A stretch of DNA of 64,000 bases from Devosia sp. A16 (GTDB lineage Bacteria > Pseudomonadota > Alphaproteobacteria > Rhizobiales > Devosiaceae): NCBI RefSeq assembly GCF_001402915.1, contig NZ_CP012945.1, positions 806,001 through 870,000 on the forward strand. Reading direction: 5' to 3'. The notes beneath the pieces are model-generated. The model had not been told where the DNA came from. It saw only the letters and a list, made by a program, of their open reading frames with translations, and made no database searches. Made by a program: the position numbers and the translations under genes. Shown piece by piece: positions 8,007-16,846 of the stretch; position 1 is the first letter of the stretch, and every line of letters begins with the position of its first letter.

Positions 8007-8810
8007 ATGAACGACGACACCAACAGCTACGGGACGAGCGAGAGCTCGCCCGGGGCCGACGACACCGCCCTGTTCAACGCCACGGTGGCGGGCGAAGCGC
8101 CCGTTGCCGAAGCCGCGGCGGAACCCGTCATCGCGCCGGCTGCCGAAGCGCGGCCCGAACCTGCCATCCCCCCTGCCCGGCTCCGCGAGGAAGCCGATGC
8201 GCGGCGGGCGGCCGAGCGGGACCGGGACGAGCTGAAGCAGCGGCTCTATCGGCTCGAGGCGCAGTTGCAGCCGCAGCAGCAGGCGGCGCGGCCACCGGAA
8301 TTCTGGGACAACCCGGATGAATGGGGCCGCTCGCTGGTGACCCCGATCCACGAGCAGCTGTTCCAACAGCGGCAGGGGGTTTCCCGGCTGCTGGCGGAAG
8401 AAAAGCATGGGTCGGACACGGTACGGGCCGCCTACAACGCGCTGGGCCAGGCCATGCAGGCCGACCCGGCGGTGCAGACCGACTACCTCCGGATCATGCG
8501 TTCGAACCACCCTTATGGGGAGCTCGTCGCCTGGCACAAGAAGCGCCAGGCGTTCGATGAGATCGGCAGCGACCCCGCTGCCTATCGCAACCGCGTGCTC
8601 GACGAGGCGATGCGGGACCCCGAGGTCCAGCAGCGTTTCCTCGCCCAGCTGCGCGGCGCTGCCCAGCCCAATGTCGAAGCCCCCCGTCGTTCAGCCGTGC
8701 CGCATATCCCCTCGCTGCAAGGCATCGGCACCGCCGCCGGCCCCGCATCCGCGGCCGGCGACCCCTCCGATGCCGAGCTGTTCTCGGCAACCACCCGCCG
8801 GCGACGCTGA
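8007..8810 (+). CDS. Probable phage scaffolding protein
   Basis: A 267-residue acidic, alanine/proline-rich protein with a predicted helical, charged region (RLREEADARRAAERDRDEL near 55-75) and a low-complexity N-terminus. It lies between portal and major capsid genes, the normal place for a capsid scaffold. The sequence includes PEFWDNPDEWGRSLVTPIHE, seen in scaffold-like proteins of similar phages. The ATG at 8007 follows a GGGAGA ribosome site. Assignment is by position and composition, not by a catalytic motif. Confidence 0.65.
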   Translation: MNDDTNSYGTSESSPGADDTALFNATVAGEAPVAEAAAEPVIAPAAEARPEPAIPPARLREEADARRAAERDRDELKQRLYRLEAQLQPQQQAARPPEFWDNPDEWGRSLVTPIHEQLFQQRQGVSRLLAEEKHGSDTVRAAYNALGQAMQADPAVQTDYLRIMRSNHPYGELVAWHKKRQAFDEIGSDPAAYRNRVLDEAMRDPEVQQRFLAQLRGAAQPNVEAPRRSAVPHIPSLQGIGTAAGPASAAGDPSDAELFSATTRRRR

Positions 8811-8843
8811 AGCGCGCCCGGCTGAAACCCAGGACCATCTGAC

Positions 8844-10045
8844 ATGGCTCTTTCTCCCAACCACCCCAATAATGAAGTGATCAAGTTCCGCCAGGATGTC
8901 GCCTATGACTTCCTGCGCTCGTCGCGCTTCGACCCCTATATGGGCGACGACTCCACCTCGGTGATCGTGCGCATGTCGGACCTCGAGGCCGACGGCAAGG
9001 AAATCCGCGTGCCGCTCGTCACCCAGCTCTCGGGCGATGGCGTCGGCGCCGGGACGCTGCGCGGCAACGAAGAGCAGATCGACAGCTACGGCATGCCGCT
9101 CTGGGCCGACTGGGCCCGAAACGCCGTGGCCAATAACCGGGCGCAGAACAAGGAGAGCTCGTTCTCGGTGCGCTCCACCGCCCGCAGCCTGTTGCGCGGC
9201 TGGTCCAAGCGCATCGTCCGTGACGACCTGGTCGATGCGCTGCTGTCGATCCCCACTTCGGCGATGCAGGCCGGCCGCTTCGGCAACCCCGGCAACCGCG
9301 TCAACGGCATCAAGTGGTCGGCGGCGACCGCCGGCAACAAGAATGCCTGGGTCACCGCCAACCCCGACCGCGTGGTGTTCGGCTCGGCGCTCTCCAACTA
9401 CTCGACCACCTTCGCCACCGCGGTGGGCAATGTCGAGCGACCAGCGACAAGATGTCGGCGGCAGTGGGCAGCCTCTTGAAGGACCAGGCCAAGCAGACCG
9501 GGGTCGATCCCAACAACCCCGGCGTCTATAACGGCCGGCCCAAGATCAGCCCCTATATGGAGGCCGAGGGCGACCAGGAATGGTTTGTCTGCTTCGTCGG
9601 CGCCCGCGGCTTCCGCGACCTCAAGGCCGACCCGGTGATGACCGCCGCCAACCGCGACGCCCGCAACCGCGAAGGGGGCGATCCGACCAAGGCCAACCCG
9701 CTCTTTACCGGCGGGGCGCTGGTCTACGACGGGGTGATCTATGTCGAGATCCCCGAGATCACCCAGCGCCTGCTGCTGAAGGGCGCCGGCGCCGCGGGGA
9801 TCGATGTCGAGCCGGTGTTCCTCTGTGGCCAGGGCGCGCTCGCCTATGCCCTCGGCCAGATGCCGCGGCCCACGACGCTGGAAGACGGCGACTACGACTT
9901 CGTCACCGGCATGGGCATCGAGGCCCAGTACGGCGTCGGCAAGATCGCCAAGGCCCCGCTGGCGGCGGGAGCCTCGGCCACCATCGGCAGCCTCGTCGAC
10001 TGGGGCATGGTGACCGGGTTCGTCGCCGGGGTGGGGAACAGCTAA
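8844..10045 (+). pseudogene. Phage major capsid protein, interrupted by a frameshift
   Basis: Two frames together encode one capsid protein of about 400 residues. The first (8844-9479) starts MALSPNHPNNEVIKF and contains VPLVTQLSGDGVGAGTLRGN, typical of the Phage_capsid_3/N4-gp56-like fold. It reads VGNVE near 9434 and then goes out of frame. The remainder, from ATSDKMSAAVGSLLKDQAKQ to VAGVGNS, lies in the frame ending at 10045. A single missing base near 9435-9437 explains the break. No slippery heptamer is present, so an indel (real, or a sequencing error) is likelier than programmed frameshifting. If real, no full-length capsid protein is made. Confidence 0.82.
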
Positions 10046-10088
10046 GCGAGGGCTTCGCCCTCGTCCGTTCCAGCAGTGCGGTGATCGC

Positions 10089-10245
10089 CTTCTCCCCTTG
10101 TGGGAGAAGGTGCCTGAAGGGCGGATGAGGGGTCCTCTCCGCGTACTCCAATCGCTCGTTGCTTGCGCTCCGAGCGCGCTACACTTCGTTTCGCGGACCC
10201 CTCATCCGGCGCTGCGCGCCACCTTCTCCCACAAGGGGAGAAGGC
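10089..10245. repeat. Dispersed inverted repeat, family B, copy 2
   Basis: CTTCTCCCCTTGTGGGAGAAGG near 10089-10110 followed by GGCGGATGAGGGGTCC faces the reverse complement GGACCCCTCATCC... and CTTCTCCCACAAGGGGAGAAGG at 10196-10245, so the whole unit can form a long cruciform or hairpin. It occupies the 338-base gap after the capsid gene. The rest of the gap (10246-10383) holds another GC-rich CCCTCC/GGGAGG stretch and the next gene's leader. Confidence 0.75.
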
Positions 10246-10383
10246 AAGTCGGTGCACAATCGCAAGCTCTGATTGCCCCCTCCACCACCCCTTGGGTGGT
10301 CCCCCTCCCCCGCCCCGCGGGGGAGGATCAACGCACCGCCGGTGCCTTCCTTCCCATTCCCCCTCACCAAAAGGAGATCGGCC

Positions 10384-10806
10384 GTGGCTGATCGTAATGC
10401 CTATAGCCAGCCGCAGGTTGGCAACCAGGGCTTTGCCCGGACCATGAAGTGCCTGGGCGCCGATGTGGCGCTCGCCGTCGGCGACCTCGCGCTCAACAAG
10501 ACCGTGGGCCTGTTCGTCGCGCCGCGCGGGTTCGTCCTCACCGGGATCTCGGTGGTGGTGCCCGACCTCGACAGCAACGGTTCGCCCCTCCTCGCCTTCG
10601 CCATCGGCGATGCCGCGGACGATGACCGCTTCATCGCCACCGGCGCCACCACCGGCCAGGCCGGCGGCACCAATACGACGCTGGCGGCGACGGGCCTCAA
10701 CTACGAGTTCACCGCCGACACCGAGATTGTCTGGAAGACGGTCGCTGCCGCGGCCACCGCGGTCGCCGGCACCATCCAGCCGCGCTTTTTCGGCTACATG
10801 AAATAG
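10384..10806 (+). CDS. Phage structural protein, possible head decoration protein
   Basis: A 140-residue protein with alternating small and aliphatic residues suggesting a beta-rich fold, for example VGLFVAPRGFVLTGISVVVP and the C-terminal GTIQPRFFGYMK. It follows the major capsid gene, where decoration or head-stabilising proteins are often encoded. The start is the GTG at 10384, six bases after AAGGAG; no ATG fits as well. No catalytic motif is seen, so the role is inferred from position. Confidence 0.55.
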   Translation: MADRNAYSQPQVGNQGFARTMKCLGADVALAVGDLALNKTVGLFVAPRGFVLTGISVVVPDLDSNGSPLLAFAIGDAADDDRFIATGATTGQAGGTNTTLAATGLNYEFTADTEIVWKTVAAAATAVAGTIQPRFFGYMK

Positions 10807-10815
10807 GTGCCGGCC

Positions 10816-11163
10816 ATGGCGACGGTCACCTACCACGCCCCCCTGGGCGACAGCGAAGTGGTGAGCCTGATGGGGCTCCGCTTCTTCGATGGCGAGCCGC
10901 GCGAGCTCGACGATGCCGAGCACCCGGGCCTGCTCGCGAAACTGGCAACCAACCCGCATTTCGCGGTCGAGGGTGCGGTGCTCAGCGTGCTCGACGCGAC
11001 CGATCCGCCGCCGATCGGTTTACGGGCCGTGCATCGCGGCTTCGGGCGCTACGCGATCGTCCGCGGCGACGAGGACGCCGAGATCCGCGACGGCCTCAAC
11101 AAGGCCGAAGCCCACGCCTTCAACGCGCTGTCGGAAGCAGAGAAGCGGGCGTTTGTGGGTTAG
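10816..11163 (+). CDS. Hypothetical phage protein, 115 residues
   Basis: A small hydrophilic protein beginning MATVTYHAPLGDSEVV, with a C-terminal acidic helix (AEAHAFNALSEAEKRAF). It lies nine bases after the preceding structural gene and before the connector genes, so it is probably translated with them and may be a head or head-completion protein. I do not recognise a family. A GTG at 10807 is an alternative start. Confidence 0.5.
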   Translation: MATVTYHAPLGDSEVVSLMGLRFFDGEPRELDDAEHPGLLAKLATNPHFAVEGAVLSVLDATDPPPIGLRAVHRGFGRYAIVRGDEDAEIRDGLNKAEAHAFNALSEAEKRAFVG

Positions 11164-11190
11164 GGGCGGCCGCCCCACCCACCGGCTCGC

Positions 11191-11314
11191 TTCCCTCCCC
11201 CGCGGCGCTACCGCGTCCGCTAGGAGGGGAGGGATTGAGGGAGGGGGTGGCGCAGTCAGCACCGAGCGTCCCTCACCACCCCCTCCCCGGTCTATACAGT
11301 GGGGAGGGGAGCAG
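11191..11314. repeat. GC-rich inverted repeat in the gap before the connector genes
   Basis: CCCTCCCCCGC near the left end and GGGGAGGGGAGC near the right, with internal GGAGGGGAGGGATTGAGGGA and CCCTCACCACCCCCTCC segments, form a nested inverted arrangement related in style to family B. No open frame with a ribosome site is visible. With copy A4 it fills the 355-base gap at 11164-11518. Confidence 0.5.
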
Positions 11315-11355
11315 AGTGGCGGCGCGACCCCGGCCGTTAGCTCCACCCACCGGCC

Positions 11356-11433
11356 GTCATCCCAGCGAAAGCTGGGACCCAATTCGCAGCCCGCGCAGAT
11401 GGATAGTTGGGTCCCAGCTTTCGCTGGGATGAC
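11356..11433. repeat. Dispersed palindromic repeat, copy A4
   Basis: Both arms are intact: GTCATCCCAGCGAAAGCTGG on the left, and its reverse complement ending GATGAC on the right, around a spacer of about 26 bases with CGCGCAGATGG. It is flanked by CCACCCACCGGC on the left. It is the fourth of five copies in the window. Confidence 0.85.
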
Positions 11434-11518
11434 ACCGAGCGTGGGGTGATCGCAGTGGGGTTACCTCCACCACCGCGCCCTGCCCCACCAGCCCTCCCCC
11501 CTCACCCAGGAGCTCCCA

Positions 11519-11857
11519 ATGCCCAGGACCCGCCACGACCTCGTCAACCGCGCATTGGCCGAACTCGGCGTGGTCGGCGCCGGGCAGACGGCTGCGGCCG
11601 AGGATTTCGATGAGATCGACAAGGCTGTTGCCCCCGTGATGAGCGACCTCGCCACCCGCGACATCTGGGTGTGGGGCGACCCCGATGCCTATGACGACGA
11701 TGCCTTCGACCATCTCGCGGTGCTGCTCGCCAATGCCCGGGCCCGCGCCTTCGGCCTCGCGTCCGACGAGCAGAAGCGGCTCCTCGCCGAACAGCGGCTG
11801 CGTGGCCTCAAGCCCACCATCCTTTCCGGCCGCACCCAGGAAATCGAGTATTTCTGA
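11519..11857 (+). CDS. Head-tail connector / tail accessory protein (P22 gp4-like)
   Basis: A 112-residue, mainly helical protein starting MPRTRHDLVNRALAELGVVG. The opening helix with an R-(D/T)-L-V-N-x-AL-x-x-LGV pattern and the short length fit P22 gp4-type connectors that extend the portal ring after packaging. The ATG at 11519 has CAGGAG upstream. The stop overlaps the next start (TGATG), so the two are translationally coupled. Confidence 0.6.
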   Translation: MPRTRHDLVNRALAELGVVGAGQTAAAEDFDEIDKAVAPVMSDLATRDIWVWGDPDAYDDDAFDHLAVLLANARARAFGLASDEQKRLLAEQRLRGLKPTILSGRTQEIEYF

Positions 11858-13275
11858 TGCCCCCGATCAGCTGGCCTACCGGCACCGCGCCGGGGGTGAA
11901 CCCTACCGAAACCGGCGGACGGCTGATCAATGCCATCGCCGAGCGCGCTCCAGCCGGCTCGCGCAGCGAGATCGTCTGGCGGCGCGTCGCCGGGCTGATC
12001 GCCCGCTTCACCACCACCCAGACCGCCATTCGCGGCGCGCTGCTGGTGGGTTCGGTGCTCTATGTCGTCTCCGGCAACCGGGTCTATTCGATCACCTCGA
12101 GCTATGTGGTGACCGAGCTCACCGGCACGGTGGGCGGCAGCGGCCCCGTCACCATGGCGCGCAACATGAAGGCGCCGGTGCCCGACGTGCTGATCGTCCA
12201 TTCGGGGGGCATGTCGCAGATCAACATCTCGGGCGCCTCGGTGGCGGTGTTCAGCGATGGCGACCTGCCCTCGGTCAATTCGATCTCGTGGGTCGATGGC
12301 TATTTCATCGTCACCGCCGAGAGCGGCCTCGTCTACCAGTCGGGGCTCAACGACACGACGTTCGCCTCGGTCGACCGCACCACGGCCGAGGCCGACCCCG
12401 ACGGGCTTTACCGCGCCATCGCCTCGGGCAGCGACCTGATCCTGATGGGCACGGCCTCGCTCGAGTTCTATGCCAATGCCGGCAACCCCACCGGTTTTGC
12501 ATTCAACCGTTCGGTGGTGGTGCCGATCGGGCTCAAGGCCCCCTATGCGGTGGCCGGGTTCGAGCCGGGCTTTGCCGATACGGTGATCTTCGTTGCCAAC
12601 GACAACACGGTGCGCAAACTCCAGGGCTATGAGCCGGCGCCGATCTCGGGGCCGGACCTCAACCGGCTGATCGAGGCGGTGAGCAACCCCGCCGAGCTCG
12701 TCGCCTGGGTCTACCAGGCGGCCGGGCACGCCTATTGGGTGCTGAGCGGGCCGGGCTGGACCTGGGTCTACGACGTCTCGACCGGCAGCTGGCACGAGCG
12801 CCAGAGCTATGGCTTCCCCGATTGGCGCTGCCGCTACGGCGTCGCCGCCTGGAGCAGGTGGTTCACCTTCGACCTCGAAAGCGGCACGGCCTTCGAGCTG
12901 AACTCGACAGCAAAGCGCGACGGGGCGCGCCCGCTGGTCTGGACGCTCCGCTCCAACCAGGCGCACCGTTTCCCCGGGCGCGCCGTGGTGCACAAGGCGA
13001 GCTTCGATTTCGAGACCGGCATCGGCCTCGACGCCGGTATCTCGCCGATCGAAACCGACCCGGTGGTGCGGATCCGCTGGTCCGACGATGGCGGTCGCAA
13101 CTGGGGCAACCCCTTGACCAGGCGGCTGGGCACGCAAGGCGAAGACCTGCCCATCGACATCAACAATGCCGGCCTTACCGGCCGCAAGGGCCGGATCTGG
13201 GAGATGAGCATCTCCGACCCCATCGAGATCGCGTTCTTCGGTGGCGCCATGGATATCGAGGAGCGCGCCGCATGA
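11857..13275 (+). CDS. Packaged DNA stabilisation / tail hub protein (P22 gp10-like)
   Basis: A 472-residue beta-rich protein with repeated blade-like segments (for example GSVLYVVSGNRVYSI, GYFIVTAESGLVYQS, TVIFVANDNTVRKLQ, WVYDVSTGSWHERQS). Length, position after a gp4-like connector and the early ETGGRLINAIAE stretch suit the P22 gp10 family, which plugs the portal channel and joins the head to the tail needle or spikes. Start and stop overlap both neighbours, a sign of tight coupling in the late operon. Confidence 0.72.
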   Translation: MPPISWPTGTAPGVNPTETGGRLINAIAERAPAGSRSEIVWRRVAGLIARFTTTQTAIRGALLVGSVLYVVSGNRVYSITSSYVVTELTGTVGGSGPVTMARNMKAPVPDVLIVHSGGMSQINISGASVAVFSDGDLPSVNSISWVDGYFIVTAESGLVYQSGLNDTTFASVDRTTAEADPDGLYRAIASGSDLILMGTASLEFYANAGNPTGFAFNRSVVVPIGLKAPYAVAGFEPGFADTVIFVANDNTVRKLQGYEPAPISGPDLNRLIEAVSNPAELVAWVYQAAGHAYWVLSGPGWTWVYDVSTGSWHERQSYGFPDWRCRYGVAAWSRWFTFDLESGTAFELNSTAKRDGARPLVWTLRSNQAHRFPGRAVVHKASFDFETGIGLDAGISPIETDPVVRIRWSDDGGRNWGNPLTRRLGTQGEDLPIDINNAGLTGRKGRIWEMSISDPIEIAFFGGAMDIEERAA

Positions 13276-13649
13276 GCACCTCGGACAGCCTCAGGCCGAT
13301 CCCGCATCCGAGCGCCCGGCTGATCAGCGCCGACGGGACAATCGCAAAACCCTGGTACGACTGGCTGAACCAGCTGGCGGAAAAGCTCGCCGAGCTGACC
13401 CCGCTCGAAGGCGCCGCGACCTTCGATCCGCCCAGCCTCGCCGATGGCGCCGGCGCCACGACGAGCGTGACCGTCCCCGGCGCGGCGCCCGGCGACTTCG
13501 CCACGGCCGCGTTCTCGCTGCCGACGGGGGGCCTCACCGTCACCGCCTGGGTGAGCGCCCAGAACACCGTTTCCGTCCGCTTCCAGAACGAGAGCGGCGG
13601 CCCCCTCGACATCGCCAGCGGCAGGCTTGCCGCGCGCGTGCAGAAATAG
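13272..13649 (+). CDS. Hypothetical phage protein, 125 residues
   Basis: The start overlaps the previous stop (ATGA). The N-terminal half contains KPWYDWLNQLAEKLAEL, a short amphipathic helix of the kind found in tail or connector proteins. The C-terminal half has a beta pattern (GGLTVTAWVSAQNTVSVRFQN) reminiscent of a small virion-surface domain. No enzyme motif is present. Its place between stabilisation and ejection-type genes suggests a minor virion component. Confidence 0.55.
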   Translation: MSTSDSLRPIPHPSARLISADGTIAKPWYDWLNQLAEKLAELTPLEGAATFDPPSLADGAGATTSVTVPGAAPGDFATAAFSLPTGGLTVTAWVSAQNTVSVRFQNESGGPLDIASGRLAARVQK

Positions 13650-13658
13650 GAGCCTCGT

Positions 13659-14378
13659 ATGGCTGACTTCTTCGAAACCATCGGCGACTGGCTGGGGCTC
13701 AACAAGGGCAAGGCGACGCAGAAGGCCGCCGAGCAGAACCGCGGCGTCATCGACCAGTTGGCCAGGACCGGCCGGCCGATCATCGAGGGCATCCAGGGCG
13801 TCACCGGCGATTACCTGGATCTCGGCAAGCTCGGCGCCGACCGCTATGCCGATGCCATGGGACTCAACGGCCCCGACGGCTACGCCCGGGCCGAAGCAGC
13901 GTTCCGCGCCGGGCCGGGCTATCAGTTCGCCCTCGACCAGGGGCTCGACGCGGTGGCCCGCAAGGGCTCGGCCCTGGGCCGGCTCGACAGCGGCAATACC
14001 GATCTCGACCTGATGCGCTACGCCACCGGCTATGCCGACCAGGCCTGGGGCAACTGGATGAACGGGCTCTCGGGCTACAACAACATGTACGGCGCCGGCG
14101 TCGGCAACGACGTCGCCGCCCGCGGCCTCGGCCTCGATTTCGAGAGCGGCCTCGCCTCCAGCTACATGGGCGCCAACAACCAGGTGGCAGCCGGCAAGGA
14201 AGCCGGCCAGGGCGCCATGCTCGATGCGCTGGGCTCGATCGTCGGTATCGCCGGCCAGGCGTTCGGCGGCGGTGCCTTCGGCGGCTATGGCGGCTTCGGT
14301 GGCGGGCAGACGCCGCTCAACTATGGCGCCCCGCAATATACCGGCCAGCTGCGCCCCGGCTACCAGGCCGGCGTCTGA
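13659..14378 (+). CDS. Putative DNA ejection / internal virion protein
   Basis: A 239-residue protein with an amphipathic N-terminus (MADFFETIGDWLGLNKGKA), a helical middle part containing ALGRLDSGNTDLDLMRYATG, and a glycine-rich hydrophobic C-terminal region (about 190-225: GIAGQAFGGGAFGGYGGFGG). This mix fits small ejection proteins of podoviruses, which leave the head and cross the cell envelope at infection. The GGAG-like site before the ATG and nine-base spacing from the previous gene support expression in the late operon. The family assignment is inferred. Confidence 0.55.
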   Translation: MADFFETIGDWLGLNKGKATQKAAEQNRGVIDQLARTGRPIIEGIQGVTGDYLDLGKLGADRYADAMGLNGPDGYARAEAAFRAGPGYQFALDQGLDAVARKGSALGRLDSGNTDLDLMRYATGYADQAWGNWMNGLSGYNNMYGAGVGNDVAARGLGLDFESGLASSYMGANNQVAAGKEAGQGAMLDALGSIVGIAGQAFGGGAFGGYGGFGGGQTPLNYGAPQYTGQLRPGYQAGV

Positions 14379-14413
14379 TCGGCTGTCCGCAATTCTCCAA
14401 GGAGGCCTGAGAC

Positions 14414-14872
14414 ATGGCACTTACCTATCCCGAATATGCGGCCTTGCAGCCGTCGCAGACCAGGCTCACCGACCTGCTCGATCTGTGGAACCAGGGCGTC
14501 GCGCAGGGCAAAGCCGATCGCTACGAGCGCGAAGCGCCGCAGCAGTTCGCGAATGCGGCAGCCCCGCTGTCGGAGTTCGGGCTGACGATGCCGCCCGATC
14601 AGCTGCGGGCGCTGTTCGCCAACCCGCAGACGCGCCCGTTCGCGATACAGATGGTGCAGGAGGCGACGCAGCGTCGAGCCGATGCCTATGCCTCGTCGGG
14701 CCAACGCGAGGAAACGGCGCGGACGCCGCGGCCCGAAGCGCCGACAAATCCACTGGTGTGGCGCGGGGGCGGCATTCGCTACCTCCGAGGCGGCGATTAC
14801 CGCTTCATCGGCGGTGACGCCGACGCCGGCGACCCCGCAAATTGGAGAGACTCTGATGGCCGGCCCCTGTGA
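14414..14872 (+). CDS. Hypothetical phage protein, 152 residues
   Basis: A hydrophilic protein beginning MALTYPEYAALQPSQTRLTD after an AAGGAGG ribosome site. The C-terminal part is rich in glycine and aromatic residues (RGGGIRYLRGGDYRFIGGD). It stands between two ejection-type genes, which suggests a minor virion protein. I do not recognise a family. Confidence 0.5.
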   Translation: MALTYPEYAALQPSQTRLTDLLDLWNQGVAQGKADRYEREAPQQFANAAAPLSEFGLTMPPDQLRALFANPQTRPFAIQMVQEATQRRADAYASSGQREETARTPRPEAPTNPLVWRGGGIRYLRGGDYRFIGGDADAGDPANWRDSDGRPL

Positions 14873-15026
14873 GAACTATGCGGCGCGCGCCGACAGAGGC
14901 TGCCGCCGCCAAGCTTCCCAAGCAGCTGCAACGAGGGTGCCACGGACACATAACGTTCGCTCCCGGTCAGGCCCCGCTGATTCACGCGCCTCCGTCGGCC
15001 CCTCCCCCAAAACAACCAATAGCTAA
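14856..15026 (+). CDS. Possible small phage ORF, 56 residues
   Basis: The ATG at 14856 is preceded by GGAGAG at a good six-base spacing, and the frame overlaps the previous gene by 17 bases. The peptide starts MAGPCENYAARADRG and is basic and serine-rich towards the end. No homology is recognised and base composition gives no clear coding signal, so it may be spurious. Confidence 0.3.
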   Translation: MAGPCENYAARADRGCRRQASQAAATRVPRTHNVRSRSGPADSRASVGPSPKTTNS

Positions 15027-15038
15027 CAAGGTGCAATA

Positions 15039-16610
15039 ATGGTTGGTGTCCCGTTCAACCCTCGGCAGCCGACAGGGCTGGTCGATACCTCGCACGCCGC
15101 GGCCAACGCCGCCCAAGATCCGTTGCTCAGCCTTTACTTGGCCAACAATGGTTTCGAACCCGCCGGCGCCAAGCCGGACTTCACCGAGAACCTGGCTCGT
15201 GCTGCCGGGCAAGGTTTGACGTTCGGGTGGGGTGACGAACTGCTTTCCTTTGGCCAGGCGGGCCTCGACCAGTTGCTGCATGGCGATGATGGCAAGGACT
15301 TCTGGCAACGCTACGACTCCAATGTCGCTCGCGAGCGCCGCAACCTCGAAGCCTTTCGTCAGGAAAACCCCATTGCGGCCTATGGTGCCGAGATCCTGGG
15401 GTCGCTCCCGACGGCTTTTTTTACAGGGGGAGCAGGCACAGCCACCGGCTTGGGCCGGATCGGCACAAACCTCCTGGTCAACGGGATACAGGGCGCGGTC
15501 TACGGCGCCGGCTCGGCCACGGGCGACACGCTTGCCGACCGTGGCTGGGGTGCCCTGATTGGCGCGGGAACCAGCGCCGGGACCGGCGTTTTGCTCGACG
15601 GTGCTACCGGAGTAGTCGGCCAGCTCTCCAGATCCCGAGCTGCAACGAAGGCGGATGCCGCCGCGCCAAAGAGCGATGGCCTTGGTGCGATGTCGAAGCA
15701 GGACCTCGGCGCGGCGAAGAGCGCCGGCGTGCAAATCAAACCGATCGCCACCACCCTTCTCCGGCAGGATCTCGATCGGTTGCTCGCCGACGAGGGGATG
15801 CTGGTGGATGGAGAACTGGTGGGTATCTATGACAAGGTGCGCGACGCAATGGGGCACCTGGACCAACTCTCCGACAAGCCAATGACCTTCAAAGCATTCG
15901 ACTTGCTTGAGCGTAGTTTCCGGGAGGCAGCGAGGAGTCCGAACGACGAAGAAGCGAAGCTCGGGAAGGCCCTGTTGCAACAGCTGGATCAGTTCCCGGA
16001 AAGCCTGCCACAGAACGCCTTCAGCGGCTCCGGCGACGGCATCGAAGCGGCGACCAGATGGCGGTCGAGCATCAACCTGCGAGACCGGCAGAAGCGGACC
16101 AAGATGGTCGAAGAGATGATCGACAGCGCCAAAAGGTCGGGTTCGTTCGCCAAGACGCTGCACGAGAAGGTGGTGAGCCTCTTGGACGACAAAACTGCCC
16201 GCGGCTTGTTCAGTGATACGGAGATCAAACAGATGGAGCGCTTCGCGCAAGACAGGGGCGCTCTCGGTGGGCTGATGCAGACTCTGTCAGGTGATGGCGT
16301 GTGGGGAGCGGTTGCTGGGGCTGTCCCGGGTGCTTTGACGACGATGATCGATCCGTACGCAGGGCTCGGCGCGGCATTCCTTGGAGCGGCCGCAGGGGCG
16401 CCAACAGTGCGCACGGTTCTCAACAGAGGTGCATCCCCCTTCGGCAAGGAACTGCGCGCCAGCGTTGCATCGGGCAACCCGCCTACTCCGACTAACCCGT
16501 TGGACCTACGCTGGCTCGCACCGGGCCTCGGCAACACCGAGCACGTGCGCGAGCCTCTCCATATCATCGTCCGGGGCGGCACGAACAGCCAGACGCCGCC
16601 TCCCGCATGA
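15039..16610 (+). CDS. Putative phage ejection / internal virion protein, 523 residues
   Basis: A long protein with a glycine/alanine-rich hydrophobic zone at about 118-185 (AYGAEILGSLPTAFFTGGAG, then GWGALIGAGTSAGTGVLL) and another near 420-450 (YAGLGAAFLGAAAGAP). They flank a charged helical middle. Such alternating membrane-active and soluble segments are typical of the largest ejection protein in podoviruses, and the gene follows the smaller ejection-type gene. The ATG at 15039 has AAGG seven bases upstream. Base composition is slightly less GC-rich than upstream structural genes. Function is inferred from architecture and place. Confidence 0.55.
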   Translation: MVGVPFNPRQPTGLVDTSHAAANAAQDPLLSLYLANNGFEPAGAKPDFTENLARAAGQGLTFGWGDELLSFGQAGLDQLLHGDDGKDFWQRYDSNVARERRNLEAFRQENPIAAYGAEILGSLPTAFFTGGAGTATGLGRIGTNLLVNGIQGAVYGAGSATGDTLADRGWGALIGAGTSAGTGVLLDGATGVVGQLSRSRAATKADAAAPKSDGLGAMSKQDLGAAKSAGVQIKPIATTLLRQDLDRLLADEGMLVDGELVGIYDKVRDAMGHLDQLSDKPMTFKAFDLLERSFREAARSPNDEEAKLGKALLQQLDQFPESLPQNAFSGSGDGIEAATRWRSSINLRDRQKRTKMVEEMIDSAKRSGSFAKTLHEKVVSLLDDKTARGLFSDTEIKQMERFAQDRGALGGLMQTLSGDGVWGAVAGAVPGALTTMIDPYAGLGAAFLGAAAGAPTVRTVLNRGASPFGKELRASVASGNPPTPTNPLDLRWLAPGLGNTEHVREPLHIIVRGGTNSQTPPPA

Positions 16611-16846
16611 GTGGAGCGCGTCTTGGGACACTTCAGCGGTGACCTGGTGACTGTGACGGGCGGCGCGGCCACGCAGCAGCCGCCACGGGCCCGCCCGTCG
16701 AGCGGAGCACAAAATTGCGCTAACCGCGGTTCCTTCGCTGCCGCGACAAACAACCCGTGAGAACCGGGCTGCCTTCACCGGCCAACCCCGTTCGCACAGA
16801 GGCAATTGAGGGACTTCGGCAACAAGGGCCCGACCCATGACTCGGA

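Noticed and set aside
9428-9445. Programmed -1 frameshift in the capsid gene
   Set aside because: A shift here would join the frames, but there is no slippery heptamer and no clear downstream stimulator. An indel explains the break more simply.
11689-14420. Two minus-strand open frames of about 480 and 530 codons opposite connector and ejection genes
   Set aside because: They mirror plus-strand genes with recognisable structure and tight coupling; the mirrored peptides show only composition-driven repeats.
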